Shown: positions 27,134 through 35,143 of the stretch, one piece after another
Numbering within the stretch: the stretch's first letter is position 1
Layout: every line of letters begins with the position of its first letter
DNA from: Flavobacteriales bacterium UBA1820
Lineage (GTDB): Bacteria > Bacteroidota > Bacteroidia > Flavobacteriales > UBA1820
Direction of reading: 5' to 3'
NCBI GenBank assembly: GCA_002314265.1
Contig: DCEW01000068.1
Coordinates: forward strand, 1-36,093
DNA length: 36,093 nt
The notes under the pieces: model-generated
Told to the model about the DNA's origin: nothing
Database searches by the model: none
Seen by the model: the letters and a program-made list of their open reading frames with translations, nothing else
Program-made: the position numbers and the translations under genes

Positions 27134-28663
27134 ATGACACTTTGCGAACTCATGCATAAGATCGAATGGGCGGATTTGAAACCCTATATTGAACAGCATT
27201 TGCCGGAGCGACCTGAAACAAAACTCGCCGACTACGAGCGGTTGTTCGAGCAGTTGCAGAATACGGCCCCTGCCAGGTGGATTTTCCCGGTTACTTTCCG
27301 CTTCTTTCCGAATCCGGATGAGATTTATGCGAAAGATTGGGGCAACATCACCCATGATACGATCGACTATCGGGACTTTTATGTTGCCGATCATGCATTC
27401 GGAGCCAGCCTGCCGGCCTGTCTGGCATCTAACGTCGAAAAGTACCGGCTGTCGTTCCGAGATGCGGAGTGGGCGGCTTACTGTGTCTGGGAGTTGATGC
27501 GGATCAACAGTTCACGGGACAAGGAGGATGAGCAACCCGTATACGTATACGGATTTCGGAACCGCCGGCAGTCGTGGTTTCATCGGATTGCGCTGCGTCT
27601 AAACGCCCGAGGTTGCACCCGGAGGGTAAAGCGTCTGGCCAGGCGTCTGCGATACGAGCAGGAATCCGAGCAACCCGACAACAGGGCCATGTGCCGCCTG
27701 CGTCGGCGGGTGCGCCGCATCGAGGCTGCCATACTGAAAATCACGGGAACGGACATGGACAGGCTGGTAACCAAGCCTGTCTCGGAGAAAAAGATGGAGC
27801 GAGTCGGCGATCTGATTTGTCGACGGATGGTGTTGCTCAACCGGATGTTCACGGGCACGCCGGAAGAGGTAGAGCGAATGGAGCAGGTAAACGACCGGTT
27901 GCTGGAACTCACCCGGCAAATGTATAGCCGCAGCGCCGCGCTTTATCGCAAGGTGCTGACCGACACCCGGGACGAGGCATTCGACGACGACATAGTGGTA
28001 GAAGGTTCCTTAAAATACAACTGCGGCGACGAGACCTCCGTGTTGCCCATGTCGAACGACGGATATTACGGTTCGGACTTCTACCGGATGTTGCAGGTCA
28101 TCGACTGGCTCTACATGCGCGAGGCCGAGGGCTTCAAGCTGGAAGCCATCGAGGAGACCGGGTGCAAGAGCTGGGAACCGAAAGATGTCCCGGAGCAGAG
28201 CGATGCCGAACTGGGATTCGAGGATTCGCTCAACGACGGTACGACCTGGGCCGAAGGGCCCTTGAGGCATCCTGCGCTCGAATCCATCTGCCTTTGTCAT
28301 GCCGTGCACGACATCTGCACGCACAAATATTACTCCATTCCGGACCTGCTGCGAATGAATGATTTCTGGTGCGAGGTAAAGGTAACGCACCAGCACATTG
28401 TCGACCAGAGCGGCAGCCGGTGGAAATGGTGGGAGCACTGTTCGTTCGAGGAGTTCCGCGACAAACTGCGCACCGAGGCGGCACACCGCCCGGAACAGCT
28501 CCGCCTCGGCCAATACATCATGGCCCGTACCTCCCAACTGTTTCCCGACACGGTGCATCCTACGCTTTGGGGCGGAGCGGACGACTGCTTCAACGACGAC
28601 GATCGGGTCGACGCCTATCTGTACAGACTGTATGACACCCTCCAAAAACAGATAGAATCATGA
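27134..28663 (+). CDS. 509-aa island protein with shared N-terminal domain; function unknown
   Basis: I recognise no function. The N-terminus (MTLCELMHKIEWADLKPYI to about residue 120, ending LSFRDAEWAAYCVWELMRI) matches the same region of the proteins at 31892 and 33554. It resembles the family that I recall as DUF6557 (name from memory). The middle (residues about 140-290) is very basic and helical (ARRLRYEQ, RRRVRRIEAAILKI), probably a coiled coil. The C-terminal third is acidic and Trp/His-rich (HDICTHKYYSIPDLLRMNDF, WKWWEHCSFEEF), with no known motif. The gene follows promoter box 2. Its last codons overlap the next start as ATGA (28660-28663), so the downstream chimeric gene is translationally coupled. 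A 13-codon copy of its 3' end reappears at 31846-31887. Confidence 0.8.
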   Translation: MTLCELMHKIEWADLKPYIEQHLPERPETKLADYERLFEQLQNTAPARWIFPVTFRFFPNPDEIYAKDWGNITHDTIDYRDFYVADHAFGASLPACLASNVEKYRLSFRDAEWAAYCVWELMRINSSRDKEDEQPVYVYGFRNRRQSWFHRIALRLNARGCTRRVKRLARRLRYEQESEQPDNRAMCRLRRRVRRIEAAILKITGTDMDRLVTKPVSEKKMERVGDLICRRMVLLNRMFTGTPEEVERMEQVNDRLLELTRQMYSRSAALYRKVLTDTRDEAFDDDIVVEGSLKYNCGDETSVLPMSNDGYYGSDFYRMLQVIDWLYMREAEGFKLEAIEETGCKSWEPKDVPEQSDAELGFEDSLNDGTTWAEGPLRHPALESICLCHAVHDICTHKYYSIPDLLRMNDFWCEVKVTHQHIVDQSGSRWKWWEHCSFEEFRDKLRTEAAHRPEQLRLGQYIMARTSQLFPDTVHPTLWGGADDCFNDDDRVDAYLYRLYDTLQKQIES

Positions 28664-29634
28664 AACAGAGAGAACTGATTGTCCGCTTCCTGAGGAGCCT
28701 TATCTCCTACGGGGCCTGTCCCGACAAAAGCGACTATTCCGATAAAACTTCGCGGAATCCCTATGAAAAGAATGCCAGAAACAAAAGCGCATTCAATGGC
28801 GTACCTTCTGGTTTTATGGCTCTTGACCGCGTGACGATGGGCTGGCAGCCATCTGACCTGATCGTCATTGCCGCACGGCCCAGTATGGGTAAAACAGCCT
28901 TCGCGCTTTCCATGACCCGTAACATAACAATAGACTACAATAAGCCCGTTGGTTACTTCTCGCTCGAAATGAGCGCACAACAATTGAAGATGCGTTTGTT
29001 AGCTGCCGAATCGGGACTCAATTTTCGCAACCTGTGCAACGGCCAACTGACTCCAGATCAAAGGAAGCATCTGGAAACCTCGCCCCTGGCCAACGCCCCG
29101 CTCTTCATCGACGACACCCCTGCGCTGAGCATCACCGAGCTCCGATCTAAAGTCGAGAAACTCAAGACACAGCACGATATCCAATTGATCGTAATCGACT
29201 ATCTGCAGCTGATGACCCTTGGCCGCCACGACAACAAAAGGAACCGCGAGCAAGAGATTGCTGCCATCTTGTGTTCGCTCAAGGCCGTCGCCAAAGAGTT
29301 CGATCTGCCGATCATCGTCCTCTCCATGGTCAGCAGATCTTGTAGTTCAGCCAACAAACGCCCGCAGTTGAGCGACTTGGACTATTTGAAAGCCATCGAC
29401 ATTGAGCAGCATGTCGACCTCGTCATCTTTATCCACCGTCCCGAATATTACGGCATAACCGTTGATGAAAACGGCATGGCCACAGCAGGTGTGGCCGAGT
29501 TGATCATTGCCAAACACCGTAACTGTGTAGTTACTAATATTAAACTTCATTTTCTAAAAGATCTGATGCGTTTTACCGAGATCGACGGTACCGATCAGCT
29601 GCCAGACGGATGTGCCGCCACAACACTTGTTTAA
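28660..29634 (+). CDS. Chimeric protein: shared-domain remnant fused to a DnaB-type motor domain
   Basis: This is a protein of 324 residues. Residues 1-45 (MKQRELIVRFLRSLISYG, RNPYEKNARNK) match two separated parts of the 31892 protein: its first codons and the stretch around LWSLTFYGF to RNPYEEQA. About 94 codons are missing between them. From about residue 50 it is a DnaB RecA-like domain (SGFMALDRVTMGWQ), with Walker A ARPSMGKT at 72-79 and Walker B LIVIDYLQLM. The DnaB N-terminal domain is absent. The motif LRESGAIEQDAD of true DnaB is changed to YLKAIDIEQHVD, and LSQLSR to LSMVSR, so normal helicase action is doubtful. It may bind ATP, or interfere with or mimic the host DnaB. The ATGA overlap with the 509-aa gene implies coupled translation. 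Confidence 0.8.
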   Translation: MKQRELIVRFLRSLISYGACPDKSDYSDKTSRNPYEKNARNKSAFNGVPSGFMALDRVTMGWQPSDLIVIAARPSMGKTAFALSMTRNITIDYNKPVGYFSLEMSAQQLKMRLLAAESGLNFRNLCNGQLTPDQRKHLETSPLANAPLFIDDTPALSITELRSKVEKLKTQHDIQLIVIDYLQLMTLGRHDNKRNREQEIAAILCSLKAVAKEFDLPIIVLSMVSRSCSSANKRPQLSDLDYLKAIDIEQHVDLVIFIHRPEYYGITVDENGMATAGVAELIIAKHRNCVVTNIKLHFLKDLMRFTEIDGTDQLPDGCAATTLV

Positions 29635-29686
29635 TTCATTGATATATCATATTTCACGCAGAAACAAACGATTTATCTTGATCATA

Positions 29687-30904
29687 ATGAAAACTTTAAG
29701 CATGATGACAACCGAAAACGGACATGTTTCCAATTACCGATTTCCTTCTGTTGAGCTTTTGGAAAAACGAAACGATGGAAAAGAAAAGATATCGATCGCG
29801 GAAATCGCAGAAAATGAAAACAGGCTCAAACAAGCGCTGGAACAATTAGGAATAAAAATTGCCCGGATCGAAACTATAATCGGTACGGCCATAACACGTT
29901 ATGAGGTAACGCTTCTTCCCGGGTATAAGTTTTCTAAAATCAAACGTCTTGAAGCAGAACTTGCCTTGCCGCTTGGTGTGCTGCGTGGACGTATAGCGGA
30001 AATAGATCCTTTCCGCCCTGCTATTATTATCGAGATTCCAAATACAAATCGAGGAACCGTATCCATGTATTCGCTGATTCAATCCAAGACATTCCGGGAA
30101 AACAAAGCGGAGCTTCCACTGGCAATCGGACAAACCGTGGAGAATGCACCGTTTATCTTGGATTTGACCGAAATATCGCATCTGCTGATAGCTGGAGCTA
30201 CCGGTCAGGGGAAGACTGTGGCTCTGCATGCCATGATCACCTCATTACTCTACAGCAAACATCCTGGAGAGCTGAAATTCGTGATGATCGATCCTAAGAG
30301 AATCGAGTTTACACCGTATGGGAAGATAGAGCGCCACTTCCTGGCCAAGATGGAGTCGGAGGAAGCCATTATCACTGACCCTTATAAGGCTGTCGATACG
30401 CTCAACATTCTCTGTCTGGAGATGGACAACCGTTTGGAACTCCAAAAGGAAGCTGGTGTGCGCAATATCGTCGAATACAACGAAAAATTCACTTCACAGC
30501 GGCTCGACCCCCGGCACGGACACCGCTATCTGCCCTACATTGTGGTGATGATCGACGAGTTTGCCGACCTCATCATGTCCGTCCGCAAAATCGAGAATCT
30601 CGTGGCGCGTCTGGCCCAGATGGGACATACCGCAGGTATACACCTGATTATCGCCACGCAGCGACCCGATGTGAGGGTCATTACAGGCCTGATCAAGGCC
30701 AACTTCCCGGCCCGCATCGCCTTCCGTGTGACGTCAAGAATTGATTCGCGGACGATTATCGACAGTCCGGGCGCTGAACAACTTATCGGTCACGGTGACA
30801 TGTTGGTTTCAGTCGCAGGGGAAATGACACGTGTGCAAGGCGCATGGATAGACCCGAGTGAAACAAAACGGATAGTACAGTTTATATCCGAACAGAAAGT
30901 ATGA
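29687..30904 (+). CDS. Soluble FtsK/SpoIIIE-type DNA translocase motor
   Basis: This is a protein of 405 residues from the ATG at 29687; an open frame continues upstream, but those residues look untranslated. It begins with the FtsK alpha domain (YRFPSVELLEKR, ITRYEVTLLPGYKFSKI). The motor domain has Walker A GATGQGKT at 170-177, Walker B VVMIDEFADL with Asp290-Glu291, then IATQRPDVRVITGLIKANFPARIAFRV and GAEQLIGHGDML. It lacks the membrane-spanning N-terminus of FtsK and stops before the DNA-reading gamma winged-helix domain. The motor residues look intact, so it could still be a DNA pump or ATPase, but it cannot be anchored at the septum or read polarity motifs as FtsK does. It lies 52 bases after the DnaB-like gene. 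Confidence 0.88.
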   Translation: MKTLSMMTTENGHVSNYRFPSVELLEKRNDGKEKISIAEIAENENRLKQALEQLGIKIARIETIIGTAITRYEVTLLPGYKFSKIKRLEAELALPLGVLRGRIAEIDPFRPAIIIEIPNTNRGTVSMYSLIQSKTFRENKAELPLAIGQTVENAPFILDLTEISHLLIAGATGQGKTVALHAMITSLLYSKHPGELKFVMIDPKRIEFTPYGKIERHFLAKMESEEAIITDPYKAVDTLNILCLEMDNRLELQKEAGVRNIVEYNEKFTSQRLDPRHGHRYLPYIVVMIDEFADLIMSVRKIENLVARLAQMGHTAGIHLIIATQRPDVRVITGLIKANFPARIAFRVTSRIDSRTIIDSPGAEQLIGHGDMLVSVAGEMTRVQGAWIDPSETKRIVQFISEQKV

Positions 30905-31119
30905 AAACGAGGATGTAAACCATATGGGCAAATCATCCTGCAATGGCGGAATTGAAATGTTCAATAAGCATAAAAATCCAATCTGATCGAATAATGCGGG
31001 AATCAATGATAATTTAAACCTGTGTAGCATGAAACTCTTCAAATATTTATCCGTTTTAGTACATAAATATATTATAGTGCAAGACTCAAAAAAGCGATGT
31101 TCAGAAAAACGACTCAGGC

Positions 31120-31818
31120 ATGACTGTAATAGCCGTAGGTAATGGCGGATATAATATTGCGCAGGACCTAATCCAAATGGGATGTTTCGATGGCGCAAGG
31201 TTTTTTGTTTGTGATACCGAGCCAAACGACCTGACAAGACATGCGAGCAATGCCGATGAGACGTTTCTGCTGGACAGAATAAATGGGGATGTAAAATCTG
31301 CAGATACTACCCATGTTGATCATATCATCAAGAAAACCTCACAAAATGTCATTTTAGTAGGAGCTTTCGGTGGTTTAACCGGCAGTAAGTATGTTCCACT
31401 TCTGGCACTCGAGGCTGTTATGCGTGGTCGATTTGTATATTCAATCGTCACTTGGCCTTTTAATACCGAAGGCCCTTCTTCCATCACTTTAACTAATAAA
31501 GCCATGAAACAACTTGCAGCATCCAGTCGCATAACCGTTATTCAAAACAACAACATATTATTGGAATTAAAGAATCTTACGATCAGTCAAATTAATCAGC
31601 CTATTACTAATACATTATCGGCCATATTGAAGAGATACTCTTTAGAAGAACTTGCCAACAATAATGCCATAGACTTACACAGACTAATTCCTATTGAATA
31701 TCAGGTATTTACGGAATATATAGATAATCGAAGTTCAGTCAAAACACCTTTGTTAACATTCATCAACACCTTCCGTATGATGCCAAATGAAGAGCGGAAA
31801 CGAATTTTTGATTCGTAA
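31120..31818 (+). CDS. Truncated FtsZ/tubulin-like protein
   Basis: This 232-residue protein aligns by eye to the GTP-binding half of FtsZ: VIAVGNGGYNIAQDLIQMG (T1 loop region), FFVCDTEPNDL, the tubulin signature region FGGLTGSK at about 83-90 and YSIVTWPFNTEG. The FtsZ signature GGGTGTG is changed to GGLTGSK. I cannot find the T7-loop NxDxxD motif, and the C-terminal half and FtsA/ZipA-binding tail are missing. Canonical FtsZ is 350 residues or more. It may bind nucleotide but is unlikely to form normal GTPase filaments. The frame is open for about 15 codons upstream of this ATG, so an alternative upstream start is possible. The 215-base gap before it is AT-rich and holds no gene. The gene is more AT-rich than its flanks. 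Confidence 0.75.
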   Translation: MTVIAVGNGGYNIAQDLIQMGCFDGARFFVCDTEPNDLTRHASNADETFLLDRINGDVKSADTTHVDHIIKKTSQNVILVGAFGGLTGSKYVPLLALEAVMRGRFVYSIVTWPFNTEGPSSITLTNKAMKQLAASSRITVIQNNNILLELKNLTISQINQPITNTLSAILKRYSLEELANNNAIDLHRLIPIEYQVFTEYIDNRSSVKTPLLTFINTFRMMPNEERKRIFDS

Positions 31819-31845
31819 ACAGTTCTGATGTAATGTAATTTGTGC

Positions 31846-31887
31846 GCCTACCTGCGCAGACTGTATGACACCTTTCAAAACAAATAG
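31846..31887 (+). pseudogene. 3'-end remnant of a second copy of the 509-aa gene
   Basis: Thirteen codons and a stop encode AYLRRLYDTFQNK, matching AYLYRLYDTLQKQ at the end of the 509-aa protein (about 28615-28653). The DNA similarity continues through the spacer into the next ATG. It shows that a second 509-like gene once stood directly before the 31892 gene, as the first stands before the chimera. Confidence 0.7.
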
Positions 31888-31891
31888 AATT

Positions 31892-32848
31892 ATGAAACTA
31901 AAAGAACTGCTTGCCCGTTGCGATTTCGACAGCATTGTTCCGCACCTGTTGCGCATTTACCCCCGACACGCCACCCAGCTTCCCTGGTATAAGGAGGCCT
32001 ATGACATCCTGCGCCATACGGAGAGCGTGGACAACGACGGCACCATCCAAGTCGCATGGTGCAACAATGATGTCAAATACGGGGGCAAACCCTATATCTA
32101 TATCAGCAACTGTGAGGGACAATGCTGGGAATACTGTCTCGGGGCGCAATTGGATGTGGTGGACGACGTACATATCGCCGATGCGGAGCTTGCGGCCCGT
32201 TGCCTGTGGAGCCTTACCTTCTACGGGTTTCGCCCCGACGAATGCGACTATTTCGATTGCTACAGGACTCCGCGAAATCCCTATGAAGAGCAGGCCAAAC
32301 GGCTGGAAGACGCACAGTTCCGAAACTATGCACGCAAACGTCCCGGACGTTTCCATGCCCTCACGGATGAAGAGTGGAAAATATACCACCATCGCCAGAG
32401 TCGCCGCAATCGGCCGAAACGGATGCGCGACCACCGGCAGGAGTTGCGGATCAAACAGTTGAAACGCATGGGGTGTGTAGAGAACACGATCCGGCAAATC
32501 CTGGCACGTACGACGGAGATCAGCCGCGAGCAGCTCGCCTATCTGCCCGACACGCAACTGGTCCACGAGCCGGACTACCATTCGAGGGCCTATGACCCTT
32601 CACGTCGGATGGCTTATCTGCATGAAATTCTGGCCCGCTATGCTACGGTGGATGAAAACCGCGACCGCTACACGCGGATCGTGGCCGTATTGTCCGTCGC
32701 TCCGGAACACCCGCTGCAGCCCGATGAACGGGAGGCGTTCCGCCGCCTCATTGCACTGCTTCCGCCCCATGCGCAGGTATTGAGCGCCACCGGGACACGG
32801 TCCGACCTCGGAGTGGAGGCGGAACTGCTGCTCGTAAAAAGTTTCTGA
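31892..32848 (+). CDS. 318-aa island protein, intact shared N-terminal domain; function unknown
   Basis: The ATG at 31892 (MKLKELLARCDFDSIVPHL) is chosen because it aligns with the starts of the 509-aa and chimeric proteins; an earlier ATG at 31865 belongs to the remnant's frame region. Residues 1-130 are the full shared domain, with WYKEAYDILRH, CEGQCWEYCLGAQLD and the marker AELAARCLWSLTFYGF, resembling DUF6557 (from memory). A basic linker rich in His/Arg follows (RQSRRNRPKRMRDHRQELR). The C-terminal part is helical (ISREQLAYLPDTQLV). A 9-bp direct repeat GCCCGTTGC occurs at 31913-31921 and 32195-32203. It brackets exactly the segment missing from the chimera at 28660. There is no known catalytic motif. 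The DnaB/FtsK/FtsZ block separates it from the 509-aa gene. Confidence 0.8.
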   Translation: MKLKELLARCDFDSIVPHLLRIYPRHATQLPWYKEAYDILRHTESVDNDGTIQVAWCNNDVKYGGKPYIYISNCEGQCWEYCLGAQLDVVDDVHIADAELAARCLWSLTFYGFRPDECDYFDCYRTPRNPYEEQAKRLEDAQFRNYARKRPGRFHALTDEEWKIYHHRQSRRNRPKRMRDHRQELRIKQLKRMGCVENTIRQILARTTEISREQLAYLPDTQLVHEPDYHSRAYDPSRRMAYLHEILARYATVDENRDRYTRIVAVLSVAPEHPLQPDEREAFRRLIALLPPHAQVLSATGTRSDLGVEAELLLVKSF

Positions 32849-32869
32849 AAAAATTACAACAGCCACAAC

Positions 32870-32906
32870 CTATGTCATTATTTGGCATAATCCAGCCTTA
32901 TCTTTG
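32870..32906 (+). promoter_or_regulatory. Island promoter box 3 (repeat-protein gene)
   Basis: Box CTATGTCATTATTTGGC at 32870-32886, 12 bases, then TATCTTTG at 32899-32906 (exact TAnnTTTG). It sits between the 31892 gene and the repeat-protein gene and shows that the latter must start after about 32912. Confidence 0.75.
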
Positions 32907-32927
32907 TATCAGAAACCAATAAAACAG

Positions 32928-33485
32928 ATGGATATGGTAAATAATGAACGGAGCGGCAACATCACGCCGCAGAATGAAAAGAGATGGAGCAACGACTTCA
33001 TGCAGCAGATTATGGACGAAGAGGCATGGAAGAACCTCTCCGGTGATTTTCCGTGGAGTGAACAACTGCTCGAAAAATACCAGAACAAGGTCGATTGGAA
33101 CGAGGTGTCGGACAACGACAACATGCTCTGGACAGCGTCGATGCTGGAGAAGTTCAAGGACCGCATCAACTGGGATGCCCTTTCGCGGAGCCGCCACAGA
33201 TGTATTCTGACCGCCGGGATGTTCGAGCGCTATAAGGCGTATTGGAACTGGAAAATACTTTCATCGAACAGCGACGTAGAACTGGACTTCGAGCTGATCG
33301 ACCGCTTCGCCGATCGCTGGGACTGGAGGGAACTGATCGACCGATACCGCGACGACCTCCTCAACCGCGAGTTTTTCGAACGTTACAAGACATACATTCC
33401 TGCTTCGGAACTGCAACATTCGCGTCTGTGGCATAACCTTGTCGATGAGCGTAAACTGCAGTTAGCCCGGGAAATCACGGTCTGA
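32928..33485 (+). CDS. Trp-rich tandem-repeat protein
   Basis: This is a protein of 185 residues with the ATG at 32928 or two codons later; the earlier ATG at 32904 lies inside the promoter's -7 element. It is built of a repeat of about 28-32 residues whose core is (F/L)xxxYxxxxxWxxLSxNxxxxxxxxMLExF. Visible units are SEQLLEKYQNKVDWNEVSDN, ASMLEKFKDRINWDALSRSR, AGMFERYKAYWNWKILSSNS, ELIDRFADRWDWRELIDRYR and a degenerate last unit ending FERYKTYI. Such Trp-Asp/Asn-Trp repeat proteins are frequent in Bacteroidetes accessory DNA, and their function is unknown; they probably form an alpha-solenoid binding surface. There is no signal peptide, so it is cytosolic. It is led by promoter box 3. The next gene lies 68 bases downstream. 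Confidence 0.78.
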   Translation: MDMVNNERSGNITPQNEKRWSNDFMQQIMDEEAWKNLSGDFPWSEQLLEKYQNKVDWNEVSDNDNMLWTASMLEKFKDRINWDALSRSRHRCILTAGMFERYKAYWNWKILSSNSDVELDFELIDRFADRWDWRELIDRYRDDLLNREFFERYKTYIPASELQHSRLWHNLVDERKLQLAREITV

Positions 33486-33553
33486 ATCGGGCCGTGCGGC
33501 CCGGCGGCTGGAGCCATCGGAATATCCGTGCCGATAAAAACACAGAAACCGAT

Positions 33554-34386
33554 ATGTGCACAAGTAAGAAAATCAGCATACACCGTTTACTGCACAGCCA
33601 TGAATGGCCGAAGATAGAACGCTGTATTCGTACCTGCATTTGTCGAGACATAAGGGGTCGATGAAAAAATACAAGGCGTGCTACGAGTCGCTGCTCGAGC
33701 ATTTTCCGCGGCAATCGGTTCTGCGTATCAAGTTCGATCTTTGGTATTGTAAAGGGAAATGGCATCTCTCGCTGCTGCATGGCCGCAACTATCCGGGAGC
33801 CAATCCTCGCAGGGCGATTCTGCTCACACTGTGCCCTGGTCAACAGATTTCCGAAACGGAGGCACTGGCCCGCTGGCTGGTCTGGGTCGCAGAGAGATAT
33901 GGAACGGAATGGAAAGTCATCCGAAACCAATGGAAAAAGGAGTGGCGGCAACCCGCGGATTCCACATTTGCAAGTTCCGGCATAAGCAATCCGCTCGATT
34001 CGCAATACGACTGGCTCTACTGGACCGCACCGGAGCGCTGGCAGACTCTTCCCGAAGAGACCCGCCGCTATCTCGAACGCCGGATGCCCGTGCAGAGGCT
34101 CTGGTTCGAATCGAATCCGGAGCGGGCCGACAATCGGCAGGAAATGATATGCCGCAACATCAAGACCCGCGCCGAGGCGATTGCCGCCCTGCGCGGATGC
34201 CGGCACCTATTCGTCCGTTTTTGCTGTTCCCGAAAATACGGTGTAACTTGCGAAGAGGCTTCCTCCATTCTCGACAGTCTGCATAAAGCGACGGGAGGCA
34301 CGGCGGAGGTTGTGTTCGATTCCGATACGTTGAGCTGGACAGGATGGGTGTTGATAGTCGAAGTATGGGCCGGGCTCGGAGAGTAA
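33554..34386 (+). pseudogene. Third shared-domain gene, broken by a frameshift near 33630
   Basis: Two frames together make one protein of about 277 residues. From the ATG at 33554 the first frame reads ISIHRLLHSHEWPKIERCIR, which aligns with LLARCDFDSIVPHLLR of the 31892 protein, then runs to a stop at 33662. The frame one base off, open from before 33604 to 34386, continues with YLHLSRHKGSMKKYKACYESLLEHF, aligning with the WYKEAYDIL region. Joining them at about 33629 restores the family spacing (29 versus 30 residues between the LL and YK marks), as if one base were lost. The shared domain ends ISETEALARWLVWVAERYG. The C-terminus (MPVQRLWFESNPE, GCRHLFVRFCCSRKYG) is unlike the other copies. 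Alternatively translation starts at 33661 (ATGA overlap) and gives a shorter protein. Confidence 0.7.
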
Positions 34387-34409
34387 AAACAAATGGAAAA
34401 ACAGAAGAT

Positions 34410-34649
34410 ATGAAATCAGGAAAAAAGCAATCGCGCGGCTCATCGAAGAGCAATACCGCCGTGCTATTCAACCGCTATGTCTGGCTGGTCGATACGATTT
34501 ACCGTGCCGGACGCATTACGTTCGAGGAGATCAACGAACGGTGGCTGCACTCGTCGCTCAACGACACGGAAGAGGACCTGCCCCTGAAGACCTTCCACAA
34601 CCACAAGAACGCCATCCAGCAGATGTTCGACATCAACATCGAATCGTGA
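34410..34649 (+). pseudogene. Truncated copy of a WYL-type regulator gene
   Basis: This 79-residue frame (MKSGKKQSRGSSKSNTAVLF) matches the first part of the gene at 35899: LFNRYVWLVDTIYRAGRITF and SSLNDTEEDLPLKTFHNHK. It stops at INIES, far short of the 300 or more residues of WYL regulators. The part kept is the N-terminal winged-helix region that reads DNA, while the WYL ligand-sensing domain is lost. The coding sequence runs straight into 13 bases of a promoter box on the opposite strand (34642-34654), so the truncation point is a recombination junction at a box. It could still act as a small DNA-binding antagonist. It begins 24 bases after the frameshifted gene. Confidence 0.75.
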
Positions 34650-34734
34650 CACAACAAAGCACCTATTATTAAATGTCTCTTCTTCTTGGCAAGGAGTTCT
34701 TTCCCGATCTTTTGTCGATAGAATCACATTTCTA

Positions 34735-34980
34735 TCAGTTTAACTTTATATATTCACGAAAGGCATCCGCCCCAATTTTGGTTACAGAATCAGGAATATC
34801 AATCGATTGCAAAGCGGTATTGTTATTAAAGGCTCCTTCGTCGATAATCTTAACTCCTTCCTGAATACGATATTCTGATAGATCGGGAATTTGCGGACCT
34901 TTCAGCAAAGTTAGTCGGTCTGCGCTGTACTCGGCGCCATAGGCGTCGATTCATGTAGAGGATTTTTTCATTTCTGTCAT
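34735..34980 (-). pseudogene. Remnant of a BspA-type leucine-rich-repeat protein with internal TGA
   Basis: On the minus strand 82 codons read MTEMKKSST, a TGA (34951-34953), then IDAYGAEYSADRLTLLKG and the LRR_5-type unit GVKIIDEGAFNNNTALQSID, continuing IPDSVTKIGADAF. This is the start of a BspA-like surface or cytosolic LRR protein, cut after about one repeat. The TGA could come from CGA (Arg). Its promoter box 4 is intact (34997-35034). Downstream on its own strand, 34650-34734 contains no further repeat. So the gene is doubly disabled: a premature stop and loss of nearly all repeats. It lies between the two WYL copies. Confidence 0.7.
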
Positions 34981-34996
34981 GATTTATTCGTTTTCC

Positions 34997-35034
34997 ACAA
35001 AATAAAAGAGGTGATATGCCAAATCGTGACGCAA
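34997..35034 (-). promoter_or_regulatory. Island promoter box 4 (LRR remnant)
   Basis: On the minus strand, box TTGCGTCACGATTTGGC (35018-35034) is followed by 12 bases and then TTATTTTG (34998-35005), a one-mismatch -7 element, as in box 1. It precedes the LRR remnant's ATG at 34978-34980. Confidence 0.7.
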
Positions 35035-35143
35035 CAAATAGAATATTTATCATTGTTTCTGTGACCGCTATTACAAAACGCTATCTGCTTCCCTCAGGAT
35101 ATTTTTCGATGGTCCGCAATACCATCATCATACATACAGGAAT

